Positions 53,501 to 61,519 of a stretch of DNA of 64,000 bases are shown piece after piece; within the stretch, counting starts at the first letter, position 1; each line of letters begins with the position of its first letter. The position numbers and the translations under genes were made by a program. The DNA is from Methylobacteriaceae bacterium (GTDB lineage Bacteria > Pseudomonadota > Alphaproteobacteria > Rhizobiales > Beijerinckiaceae), in assembly GCA_947444195.1 (NCBI GenBank), contig CANEZL010000003.1, forward strand, positions 140,118-204,117, given 5' to 3'. The notes beneath the pieces were generated by a model, which saw only the letters and a program-made list of their open reading frames with translations, did not search any database and was not told where the DNA came from.

Positions 53501-54205
53501 ATGGGCGGCAGCTCGGCCGACATCGAGGCGCTGCTGGTCGACGTCACCGACCCGGGCAACCCGACGCCGGGGATGCTGCCGGCGATCTTCCGCGACATCA
53601 TCGGACGGCTCGACGCGGCCGGGCTCGCCTACGCCGTGGTCGGCCGCATCGCCCTGACGCTGCACGAGCAGGCCCGCTTCGTCAGCGAGATCGAGATCGT
53701 CGCGGACATCGACCCGGACAGGCGCCAGCGCGCCGTAGAGCTAGCGCGGGCGACGCGGTCTCGCTTCGCAGCACACATGGACCCGCACCAGTGCCGGCGA
53801 CCAATCAGCCTGACGCTGCGGCCCTGCAACTGCGCGACCGAGACGATGCTGCTGGCCGAGGCAGTCACCTGCCCTTGGTTCGGCGTGCCGGCACGGATGG
53901 CGAGCGGGGAGCACCTGCTTTGGCTGTGGTGCTGCATCGAGGCCCCCGACCATTCCATGAACGCCGCGGCGCTGATCGCGGGCGGTACGGTCGATCTCCA
54001 CCGGGTGCAGGGCCTGCTGCGCGAGACCGACGACGTCGAGGAAGGCGGCCAGCGGCGGCTGCGGCTGGCGATCGGCGACGCGGTTCTGTCGACAACGTCC
54101 TCGTTCAACCGGTTCATGACGGAGCGGCGTGCCCGGCTCGACCCGAACCAAGTGCCAATCTGGCAGCTACAACGGGCGAAGGCCGCGGAGAGCGACGAGC
54201 GCTGA
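53501..54205 (+). CDS. Degenerate nucleotidyltransferase-fold protein
   Basis: The 234-residue protein resembles nucleotidyltransferase-superfamily proteins of the AbiEii/MNT kind. The segment AYAVVGRIALTLHEQARFVS is followed by EIEIVAD (about residues 44-69), in the place of the usual GG...A...HG..R.T.DiDi motif. The second Gly is replaced by Arg and the Asp pair by Glu, so catalysis is doubtful. The rest is helical. GGAGG before the ATG at 53501 defines the start. In defence islands such proteins act as toxins or sensors; no HEPN antitoxin-like partner is adjacent. Confidence 0.55.
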   Translation: MGGSSADIEALLVDVTDPGNPTPGMLPAIFRDIIGRLDAAGLAYAVVGRIALTLHEQARFVSEIEIVADIDPDRRQRAVELARATRSRFAAHMDPHQCRRPISLTLRPCNCATETMLLAEAVTCPWFGVPARMASGEHLLWLWCCIEAPDHSMNAAALIAGGTVDLHRVQGLLRETDDVEEGGQRRLRLAIGDAVLSTTSSFNRFMTERRARLDPNQVPIWQLQRAKAAESDER

Positions 54206-54700
54206 GGGCGCGGCCGTCCGACACGCCAGCCCCGCATCGCTGCGGAGGACGACCGCGTCCACGGCTGTTTCACGCCTGTCTCGACCACTACATCACAACG
54301 AAAATCACCCCAGCCGGCGGCAGACGAGCTGGACCTGCAGGCCCCCCTGCCGCCTACGGCGTCTCCGTCGGTGGGCACCGGCGTACAGCCGGCAGGCGGA
54401 TGAGTGCCCCCTTGGCCACGGCACCTCTGCCGCCATGCCCCTACGGCTTGGCGCACTTGAGCTCTCCACCCGGCGGACCTCAGCACCGAGGCCACCCGAC
54501 CCGGAGCATCGCCGGTTTTCCGCGGATCCCGACTACGCCAAGTGTTTGAAACTTAGCACCGCCCGACGGGCCGGTTCTGCCGACATGCGGCCTCGACGGC
54601 TGCCAGCGACCTCCAGCTCGGCCCGACAGGTCGATGTCTCCGAAGACGCTCATCAACCGCACATTCGCCCCGCTAGCATCGGCGTGACGACGGGCGCAGT
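54206..54700. other. Non-coding stretch between convergent island genes
   Basis: About 495 bp separate the nucleotidyltransferase-like gene from the 3' end of the methyltransferase-HNH gene. Frames that cross it are Arg/Pro/Ser-rich and show no protein features. It may contain decayed sequence from earlier insertions; no terminator, RNA or repeat was identified. Confidence 0.4.
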
Positions 54701-56470
54701 TCATCCGATCGCTGCTTCGTCCGGCCGCGGTGCCGGGCCGCGCACGCCTGCCCATTCCGGTGCCTGCTGATCCTGGCTGACGCGCAGCCGTCGCCACTCG
54801 AGTCCCGCGAACGCGGCATCGAACGACGCGCCCGCCCCGATCGGCAACGCTGCCCGCGCCTCCGCCCAGAACCGCTCCGCCAGGCCTGGAGCAGCTTCCC
54901 AGGCCGTACGCCACCAAGCCAGGATTGGCTCGCGCGCCCGGGCCAGCGCCGTAGCCGAGGGCAGCCGATCGCGCTTCTCATGCTGGTTCACCCGGCGCGA
55001 GGACGGCACCAGGTTCCACAGGTCGCCGCACGGCCACGCCGACCATGGCAGCGCGTGATCGATGTCGAGCGCGTCAAGGCGCAGCGGGTTACCGGACCAG
55101 ACGCAGACCGGCGGCGTCCCCGCCTCGGCGAGCCGCCCGGCGACGAGGCGGGCCAACCCAGTGTCACGTGTGGGCTCCTGCCAAACGAGGTACGCCTCGA
55201 CCGCACCGGGTTCGCACGCGCGGCTCATGCGCGCCGCGTAGCTCCGGATCAGCCGCGCCCACTCGGCGACCAGCATCGGCTCGACCCAGGCGCCAAGCCG
55301 CAGCAGCGTGCGCCACAGCGGCCCCGGCACGGACAAGTGGCCCCAGGCTGTCAGTGTCTCGGGCGTGAGCGTCACCGGGCCCGTCACACGTGCGGGTCGC
55401 CCCACCCCTTCGAACACAGGCCCACCCGCGTTCGGGTAGGTCGTGTGGCGCGCCGGCATCGCCAGGATCGTGCGCCGCGCCTCGCTGAGCGCCGCGACGA
55501 GGGCGTCGGCCCGGGGCCCGGCGAAGCGCATGCCGAGCCGCAGATCCCCCGCCGTGACCCCAAGTGCCAACAGCGCGCGGAAGCCCGGGCCCGCGAACCC
55601 GAGACCGTCCGGCCCAGAGTTGCCCGGCATCTGCGGCAGGCCGGCCGCAACGAGCGGCAGGTAGGCGCGCAGCCAGTGCAGGGCGACGCAGCCCATCGGC
55701 ACGAGCACCCGGTCGCCCCCGTCCGGGGCCGGCACGGCGAGCGAGGGCGCCGCGTCGGCGATCCTGGCGACCGCACGCAGCAGCCCGAGCTTGTAGGTCG
55801 AAGACTTCTCGTCGTTAAGCACGATGCCGCGGATCAGCGGCAGGCCGAGACTGCCGTCGTCAGGCAGGCGCAGCACCACGCTGGTCCACGCGACGCCGGC
55901 CCGGCCGAGACGGTCGGGTTCGTCGAGGGCACGCAGGATGGCGAGCCCGTGCTCCCGGGCCAACCCCTCGATTTCCCCGAGCGTGGTCGGATGCATCGCA
56001 CGCTCGGGCTCAATCGGGCCGCCCCGCAGGGTCAGGATGAGCACACCGCCGGGCTTCAGCAGTGTGACGAGTTTGCGGAAGGCGCGCGGGCGCTCGGCCG
56101 GGGGCAGATGCATCCACACCGCCGAGAGCAGCACGAGGTCGTAGCTCAGGCCCAGCCGATGCACGGCCGCCAGCGCGGGAAGCCGATCGTCGACCCAGCG
56201 CAGCCCTGGGTGCCGCCGTTCGCCCTCTGCCCGCATTCCGGCGGCGGGCTCGGCGGCCACGACCTCGAAGCCCAGGCCGGCCAGCCATGCCGCGTCACGA
56301 CCTGAGCCCGCCCCGATATCGAGGGCGAGGCGTCCCGCACCGGCCGGCAACAGGTCCTGGAGTTGCCCCCACAGAACCTCGGCGCTCAGGGCTTCGTAGC
56401 GCGCCGTGAACGCGGCCGCCCCGCGATCGTAGGCGGCGATGGTCTCGTCGACGACGCTGATGCTGTCCAA
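54701..56470 (-). CDS. Class I methyltransferase-HNH nuclease fusion protein
   Basis: The 589-residue protein joins two domains. Residues 1-150 form a class I SAM-dependent methyltransferase (LALDIGAGSGRDAAWLAGLG at 48-67, AAEPA, LSAVWMHLPP, LLKPGGVLILTLRGG); it lacks the NPPY-type motif of adenine DNA methylases. A middle region (about 200-440) has LPLIRGIVLNDEKSSTYKLG and unknown function. Residues 456-505 form an HNH nuclease motif: CVWSG, LDIDHALPW (Asp471-His472), NLVPSS (Asn486) and VNQHEKRDRLPS (Asn495, Lys499). The start is uncertain; TTG at 56470 is chosen, with ATG at 56539 possible. A role in defence is inferred from domains and context. Confidence 0.8.
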   Translation of the reverse strand: MDSISVVDETIAAYDRGAAAFTARYEALSAEVLWGQLQDLLPAGAGRLALDIGAGSGRDAAWLAGLGFEVVAAEPAAGMRAEGERRHPGLRWVDDRLPALAAVHRLGLSYDLVLLSAVWMHLPPAERPRAFRKLVTLLKPGGVLILTLRGGPIEPERAMHPTTLGEIEGLAREHGLAILRALDEPDRLGRAGVAWTSVVLRLPDDGSLGLPLIRGIVLNDEKSSTYKLGLLRAVARIADAAPSLAVPAPDGGDRVLVPMGCVALHWLRAYLPLVAAGLPQMPGNSGPDGLGFAGPGFRALLALGVTAGDLRLGMRFAGPRADALVAALSEARRTILAMPARHTTYPNAGGPVFEGVGRPARVTGPVTLTPETLTAWGHLSVPGPLWRTLLRLGAWVEPMLVAEWARLIRSYAARMSRACEPGAVEAYLVWQEPTRDTGLARLVAGRLAEAGTPPVCVWSGNPLRLDALDIDHALPWSAWPCGDLWNLVPSSRRVNQHEKRDRLPSATALARAREPILAWWRTAWEAAPGLAERFWAEARAALPIGAGASFDAAFAGLEWRRLRVSQDQQAPEWAGVRGPAPRPDEAAIG

Positions 56471-56715
56471 GGAGCAAAAACACCGAATAGATCGGCGGCG
56501 GGGAGATCGGAACGTTCTGCGTCGACGTGGACGCGTCATCAAGTCTGTTGACCGGCGATACTGTGGTGCCTTGCCAAGCGTCAAGCACTCATTCGGCTTA
56601 AGGAATGGAGCGCTCGTTGACGGTGGTACTAAAGCCGCGCTTGGTCGAAGCGCGCACCGGCGGGCCGCCGCTCTCAAGCCAGTGCAGGACGGGATAACTG
56701 AAGGCGACCCGCTCC

Positions 56716-56739
56716 CGACGGAGGTATCTAGCTCCGTCG
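56716..56739 (-). terminator. Hairpin after the membrane-TPR gene
   Basis: An 8 bp perfect stem CGACGGAG / CTCCGTCG with an eight-base loop lies 12 bases beyond the stop of the last gene of the nitrilase-SMC operon. There is no strong T run. The surrounding 281 bp (56,471-56,751) hold no gene and must contain the promoter of the methyltransferase-HNH gene. Confidence 0.45.
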
Positions 56740-56751
56740 GATCGCCAACCC

Positions 56752-58149
56752 TCAGGGATGGACGCGTCGTATCGCGGACTGAAACTCCGGGTCTTGTACG
56801 AAGTCGCGGAGATCGTTGTCCGCAGGATCGCCAGGAATGTCCGGGTCAAGCAACGTTCCCAACAAGCCCCGGATAGGGGTCGCCGGATCCGGGGCCAACA
56901 TGACGACGCGTCGGACCGACGACAAGGCGACGTCTCGCGCCGCGCGCATTTCGTCTGCGCCGGAGCCTTGCTCGGAGAACCAACGATGCATCTGTCCATA
57001 GGCGCATGCCCGCCAGAGATGAACCATCACGTCCTGATCGGTGCGGGAATCTGTCGCCAGGGCATCAGCGAGAACGCGGGCGCGCGTGAAGCCGTCCGGC
57101 GCCGGCAGGTATAGCGAGAGGAGAAGTTCCTGGCGCCGGACGCGTAGGTCGTCCGGCGCCTTCGCCCTCGCCTCGGCCAGGGTTTCGGACGCTCCCCGGA
57201 GGTCACCCCGCAACATGCGGACCTCTGCAAGACGCCGCAGAATGCGGACGTCGTCGGGCGCCAGGGCGTTCGCCCGCCGAAGTGCGGTCTCGGCCGCCTC
57301 GTGGTTCCGTGCCCGGGCTTGCGCCGCCCCCCAGGCCGCAAACTCGTCCGCGGAGACGAGATCGCCGAAGCCGTACCCTAGTACCACGGCATCAGCCGCC
57401 ACGGGCGCCGCTGCCCCTAGCGGCGTTCCGATCCGAGCGCCGGCGGCGAAGCCCACGGCTCGCGCCTCCGCGGCGATGCCGGCGTCGTTGGCCGCGGCGA
57501 CCGTCTCGGCGGGAAGCCCGGCTCGCTGGATGCCCTCGGTCATGAAGAGCGTGAGAGTGATGCGCGTCCTCGCCTGGAGGTAGAGGAACAGGAAGCCAAG
57601 TAGAAAGGCGGCCAGCCCCACAGGCAGCACGACCAACTCGGCGCCGGGGTAACCCGATAGGGCCTTCTCCGCGACGTAGGCGGCAGCCCCTTTGGCCGTG
57701 TCCGCAACCTGCCCAGCGTGCACGAGGCCGAGCCCAACTAGAATCTTGGTGACCCAGTCGGAGATCTCCTCCAAGTTCGAATTGCCCTGGAGAGGCCTGA
57801 AGCCGCCGACGGGGGAGGCGTTAGGCGGAGTGGCCGCAGGACTTGCGCCGTCGGTCGGGCGGCGCGTGGCGAGGGACGCGAGTTGCCCGTCCCCGGTGAG
57901 CAGGCGGGGGATCCCGAAAAGGAAACCTGCCAGCCCTCCGAGCAGGGCGCCGGCCAGCGCAATCCCTCCTAGCACGCTGGCGCCGGCCGCCATCGAGCCG
58001 CTCGCGGGCGTGCCCCCCCAGACATAGCCAGCGATCACGACTATCAAGGCGACGACCGTCGCACCTGCGGCCCGGTCGGTCCAGGAGAGGTTACTCCCCA
58101 GCTCCCTTGCCCCGTCGTGCGTGACCGTTCTTTCCTTCCCACCCTGCAA
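56752..58149 (-). CDS. Membrane protein with TPR-like C-terminus, probable defence component
   Basis: The 465-residue protein has helices at about residues 27-45 and 55-78 (the second ending GLAGFLFGIPRLLTG), a conserved-looking block NSNLEEISDWVTKILVGLGL (124-143), another helix at 171-192, and then a cytoplasmic part with TPR-like repeats (about 270-350). The function is unknown. Such membrane proteins in conflict systems can act as effectors that permeabilise the membrane or as anchors. The TTG start lies 2 bp after the SMC gene stop, so it is the last gene of the operon. Confidence 0.72.
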   Translation of the reverse strand: MQGGKERTVTHDGARELGSNLSWTDRAAGATVVALIVVIAGYVWGGTPASGSMAAGASVLGGIALAGALLGGLAGFLFGIPRLLTGDGQLASLATRRPTDGASPAATPPNASPVGGFRPLQGNSNLEEISDWVTKILVGLGLVHAGQVADTAKGAAAYVAEKALSGYPGAELVVLPVGLAAFLLGFLFLYLQARTRITLTLFMTEGIQRAGLPAETVAAANDAGIAAEARAVGFAAGARIGTPLGAAAPVAADAVVLGYGFGDLVSADEFAAWGAAQARARNHEAAETALRRANALAPDDVRILRRLAEVRMLRGDLRGASETLAEARAKAPDDLRVRRQELLLSLYLPAPDGFTRARVLADALATDSRTDQDVMVHLWRACAYGQMHRWFSEQGSGADEMRAARDVALSSVRRVVMLAPDPATPIRGLLGTLLDPDIPGDPADNDLRDFVQDPEFQSAIRRVHP

Positions 58150-58151
58150 GC

Positions 58152-60983
58152 TCAGGCCCCCTTTGTGCGGGCGATGCCGACCGCTGGGACCGCCCGGCCC
58201 GGGAACGTCGTCGCGGCCTCCACCCCGTTCCTGCCGTTGCCATGCATCTCGACTACCTGCATCGGCGGGAGATCCCGGTCACGCTCGACGCGCGCGAACT
58301 TCTCCGTGAGATGGCGCGCGAGCAGACGGCTTGACGTGGTGACCACGAGCCGAAGGTGGCCATTGCCGGACAAGGTGACCGCGCGCAGGACATCTAGCAG
58401 CCCAACGCGGTTCAGGTCGTCCATGTGCGTGACCGGCTCGTCGAGAAAAAACGTCCCCCCGAGGCTCCGGGCCCGGGCGATGAAGAGCGACAACGCCAGG
58501 TCCTGACGCTGACCCTGGCTGAAGTCGCGCATCGGGTCGAGGGTCGCTTCTCCCGCACCGGCGCACCATCTCAGGAAATCGGCTCCCTCCCCGAACTCGA
58601 TGCGGTCGATCAGCCTGTTCGCGTGCATGCGTGCGAATAGCGGGTTGACGACCGCCGAAAGCTGGACGACGCGCTGGCGCGCTGCCTCCGCGGCATGGCG
58701 CTCGAACGCCTCGGCGCCGCGCACGGCGGCGGCCCGACCGGCCCGGATCAGTTCGAGACGACCCCGCTCGCGCCTCAACCTGGCACCGAGCTGCCGCACA
58801 CGCTCACGGTCGACCTCGGTCGCGAGGGCGGCCTTCGCCGCGCCAAGATGCGCTTCCGCCCGCGTCAGGACTGCGTCGACATGCCTGAGGACATCGCGAG
58901 CCTCGTCGCGGGCCCGTACTCCCATCCGCGCCTCTCCCGCGACGACGGCCCACGCTCGTGCGAGGTCGTCCTGAAGCGCCCGAAGGTGGGTAAGCCGTCC
59001 GCGCAACGCCTCAAGTTCGACCCGCGCGGCCTCGGCTCGGGCCTGTGCCGCCCGGGACGCTTCCGCGGCCGCCATCGCCGCTGCCTGCGCGGTCTGCCGC
59101 TCCTGTGAGACGGACGCGAGCTCCGCCTCCATGACCGAAGAGAAGTGGGCCGTCGCTAGTTGGAGCGGGGTATTGTCCGGGAGCGCTGAGCGGAAGCGGG
59201 CCGTGCGTGTGCCTAGTTCGTCCTCTAGCGTCTGGAGAGCCTCCACGGCTTCGATGCGCCGACGGAGGTGAGACAGGGCCTCTGGTAGGTCCGTGACCGT
59301 CGTGGCGAGACCAACGTACCGAACCCGACGGGCGAAATCGGCCCTGACCTGCGTGTCCTGCGCCCGCGAGCTGCGAAGCGCATTTACCTCGCCCCTCAAC
59401 CGCGTCGCCTCGGCGACCGCGGCCCCGGCTTGCCGGACGCGACGCTCGCCGCGGGCGACCTCCCGCTCCAGGCCCTCCATGAGCGATGGGCCGCCGAGCA
59501 TCGCCTCAACCGATGCCCGCAGCCTTTCGTGCGTCCGCCAATCGTGGCCGCAGACTGGGCAATCGGCTTCCGCGTGGCGATGGTTGAGGAACGCTAGCGC
59601 CTCAGCACGCAGCCGTTGCAGCGGCTGGCCGATCTCGGCCAGCCTGCGCCGGGCTGCCTCCAGGCTGCCGGACGCCACCGCCAGTTCCCCGTCCCGCCGC
59701 CGTACTTCCTCCTCGTCAGGCAGCGAAGCGAGGATCCGAGATAACTCGTCATCCACGGTAGCGACGCGTCGTTCGAGTTCCGGCATCCCGATGGCCAGCC
59801 GCCCAAGCACGGCCAGCTCGGCGGCGCGCTCCTGCCGCAACGCGACGGACATCTTGGCCTCGGGAAGGCGCCGGAGGGCGGCAAAGGTGGCATTGCGGGC
59901 GAGGCCCGCGGCGGCGCCAGCGGCTGCCATCTCCGGCAGCCGTGGGGCAACGGCGCCACGGAACCCGACCGACTCTGCAAGGCGCCGGTCGATCTCCTGG
60001 AATGCCTCGCTCGTGGCTCGCGCCCGGGCAGCAAATTCCGACGCGCGTACCCTGGCCACGCCGAGCGCCGTAGACAAGCGGCCCTCCTCCGCCAGGCCGT
60101 CCGCAAGTTCCCGACTGGTCGCCCGTCGCGATGCCCAGCTTTCGGTCACCGTTGCCATGGCTGAAATCGATGCGGCGTGGGCTTGCCGCCGCCGCCCGAT
60201 CTCAGCGGCCAGCGCCTCTACCCGCCGCGGGCCGGGTGATCCGGCAGACATGCCAAGGAGCCGTTCGCCCAATTGGGCTTCCTCGTCGCTGGGGCGCGGG
60301 CCCGAGCGCCGGAGCGTCCTCGCAGCCGCAGCGAACTCCTTCCTAGCCCGGTCCGCGGCCTGGGACAGGACGTTCTCGTCCGGGAGCAAGGCTTCCGCGT
60401 AACGCCTCAGCCGGCCGGCGGAGTCGTGCTCCTCCCGGATGTCTAGCAAGTCGGCGAAGATCTCTTTCCGGCGACCGAGTGTCTCCGGGTCGGTGTCGAG
60501 CAGCGTGGCGAGTTCCTCGGCGGTGAGGATGTGAGTCGCCCGGAGGAACTGCTGCCGCCTCCGGATCGCCGTGACGTGGTGGGGCTCCCAGCCGGCGTCC
60601 TGCCGGACCGGCGCGGTAAGCGCGGCGAGCAGGGCGCCGGGTTGCACCGGGCGCGCCTGGTCCCGCGTCGCGCCGAGCCGTGCGCCGCTCCTGTCCCTCC
60701 GCAGGTACAGTGGGCGGCCGTCCAGTTCCAGCTCCGCCTCGACGGTGGGTTCGGTTTCCGGCGCGAACTTCGATACCAGAAGGGCCGAATCGAAGGTGTT
60801 GCCTGTGCAGAGGCGGTGGACTTGCCCGGTCAGGAGCCACTCTGTCGCGTCGCACAAGGTGGTCTTACCGGTCCCGTTGGCAGCGTAGATAACCGTCAAG
60901 GCCGGTCGCAGGTCGAGCTCGACTGAGCCGGTAATGCCGCGGAACGCGTCGACGTGCAGGCGATTAATTCGCAACCCGCTCAC
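58152..60983 (-). CDS. SMC/Rad50-like ATPase with CxxC hook
   Basis: This 943-residue ABC-type ATPase has the split layout of SMC/Rad50 proteins. The N-terminal lobe begins LRINRLHVDAFRG with Walker A ANGTGKTT (35-42). A long coiled-coil region spans about residues 200-800 with a central CPVC (Cys475, Cys478) like a Rad50 zinc hook. The C-terminal lobe has the signature FSQGQRQ (821-827), Walker B GGTFFLDEPVTHMDDLN (Asp848, Glu849) and the H-loop region. It probably senses or bridges DNA using ATP. The GTG start overlaps the stop of the preceding gene as GTGA; the much longer frame upstream is antisense shadow. Confidence 0.92.
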   Translation of the reverse strand: MSGLRINRLHVDAFRGITGSVELDLRPALTVIYAANGTGKTTLCDATEWLLTGQVHRLCTGNTFDSALLVSKFAPETEPTVEAELELDGRPLYLRRDRSGARLGATRDQARPVQPGALLAALTAPVRQDAGWEPHHVTAIRRRQQFLRATHILTAEELATLLDTDPETLGRRKEIFADLLDIREEHDSAGRLRRYAEALLPDENVLSQAADRARKEFAAAARTLRRSGPRPSDEEAQLGERLLGMSAGSPGPRRVEALAAEIGRRRQAHAASISAMATVTESWASRRATSRELADGLAEEGRLSTALGVARVRASEFAARARATSEAFQEIDRRLAESVGFRGAVAPRLPEMAAAGAAAGLARNATFAALRRLPEAKMSVALRQERAAELAVLGRLAIGMPELERRVATVDDELSRILASLPDEEEVRRRDGELAVASGSLEAARRRLAEIGQPLQRLRAEALAFLNHRHAEADCPVCGHDWRTHERLRASVEAMLGGPSLMEGLEREVARGERRVRQAGAAVAEATRLRGEVNALRSSRAQDTQVRADFARRVRYVGLATTVTDLPEALSHLRRRIEAVEALQTLEDELGTRTARFRSALPDNTPLQLATAHFSSVMEAELASVSQERQTAQAAAMAAAEASRAAQARAEAARVELEALRGRLTHLRALQDDLARAWAVVAGEARMGVRARDEARDVLRHVDAVLTRAEAHLGAAKAALATEVDRERVRQLGARLRRERGRLELIRAGRAAAVRGAEAFERHAAEAARQRVVQLSAVVNPLFARMHANRLIDRIEFGEGADFLRWCAGAGEATLDPMRDFSQGQRQDLALSLFIARARSLGGTFFLDEPVTHMDDLNRVGLLDVLRAVTLSGNGHLRLVVTTSSRLLARHLTEKFARVERDRDLPPMQVVEMHGNGRNGVEAATTFPGRAVPAVGIARTKGA

Positions 60984-61519
60984 AGCTCGACCTTGCTCCT
61001 TTCTTCCGCGGCGATAGCGCCGTGCCCGTGCTCGGCGATGCGACGCCACAGGGCTTCCGCCTCCGCGTCGAGAACGAGTTGCGCCTGCCTGCGCACGCGG
61101 ACGGCCTCCTGGGGCAGGCCGAGCACGCCGACCGCGGCTAACCCTCGCCAGCCCATTTCGCAGTCGTCGGGCCAGATTACATGCTTCCGGCAGACCTGCG
61201 TGGACAGTTCGAGGGCCCGGACGAGTTCCCGCTCGGGGGCGGAGGCTAACGCCAGCACGAGGTAGCCGTCGATCGGGGCCTGTCCCCCCTCGTTCGCCTT
61301 CAGCAAGGCGTCGAGCCAGGCCTGACCGGCCCTCGCGGCCTCGGCGAGCCCGCCCTCGGTGACAGGCCAAAACAGGAGCCTAGCATAGGTGCCGGCCCAG
61401 AACGCGGCTCCCTCGGGAGGATCGACCGCCCCCGTGTAACCGGCGGGAAGCCGCTCGATCCGGGAAAGGCCGACTTGGTCGGAGAGCGTGTCGAGGGTCG
61501 TATAAGGCCAATCGGGCAT
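60980..61519 (-). CDS. ABC-three-component middle-component-like protein
   Basis: The 179-residue protein sits between the nitrilase-like and SMC genes with overlaps at both ends. It contains DGYLVLALASAPERELVRAL, then STQVCRKHVIW (Cys110) and MGWRGLAAVGVLGLPQE, ending in a charged helix. The CRK-V-W segment and location before an SMC-type ATPase resemble middle components (MC1-like) of ABC-three-component conflict systems, small proteins thought to link ATPase and effector. This identification rests on size, position and partial motif memory. The ATG at 61519 has GGAGG seven bases upstream; GTG at 61522 is an alternative. Confidence 0.6.
   Translation of the reverse strand: MPDWPYTTLDTLSDQVGLSRIERLPAGYTGAVDPPEGAAFWAGTYARLLFWPVTEGGLAEAARAGQAWLDALLKANEGGQAPIDGYLVLALASAPERELVRALELSTQVCRKHVIWPDDCEMGWRGLAAVGVLGLPQEAVRVRRQAQLVLDAEAEALWRRIAEHGHGAIAAEERSKVEL

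Noticed and set aside
54129..54770. A 213-codon plus-strand open frame after the nucleotidyltransferase-like gene
   Set aside because: It starts inside that gene in another frame and is Arg/Ser/Pro-rich without conserved features or a ribosome site.
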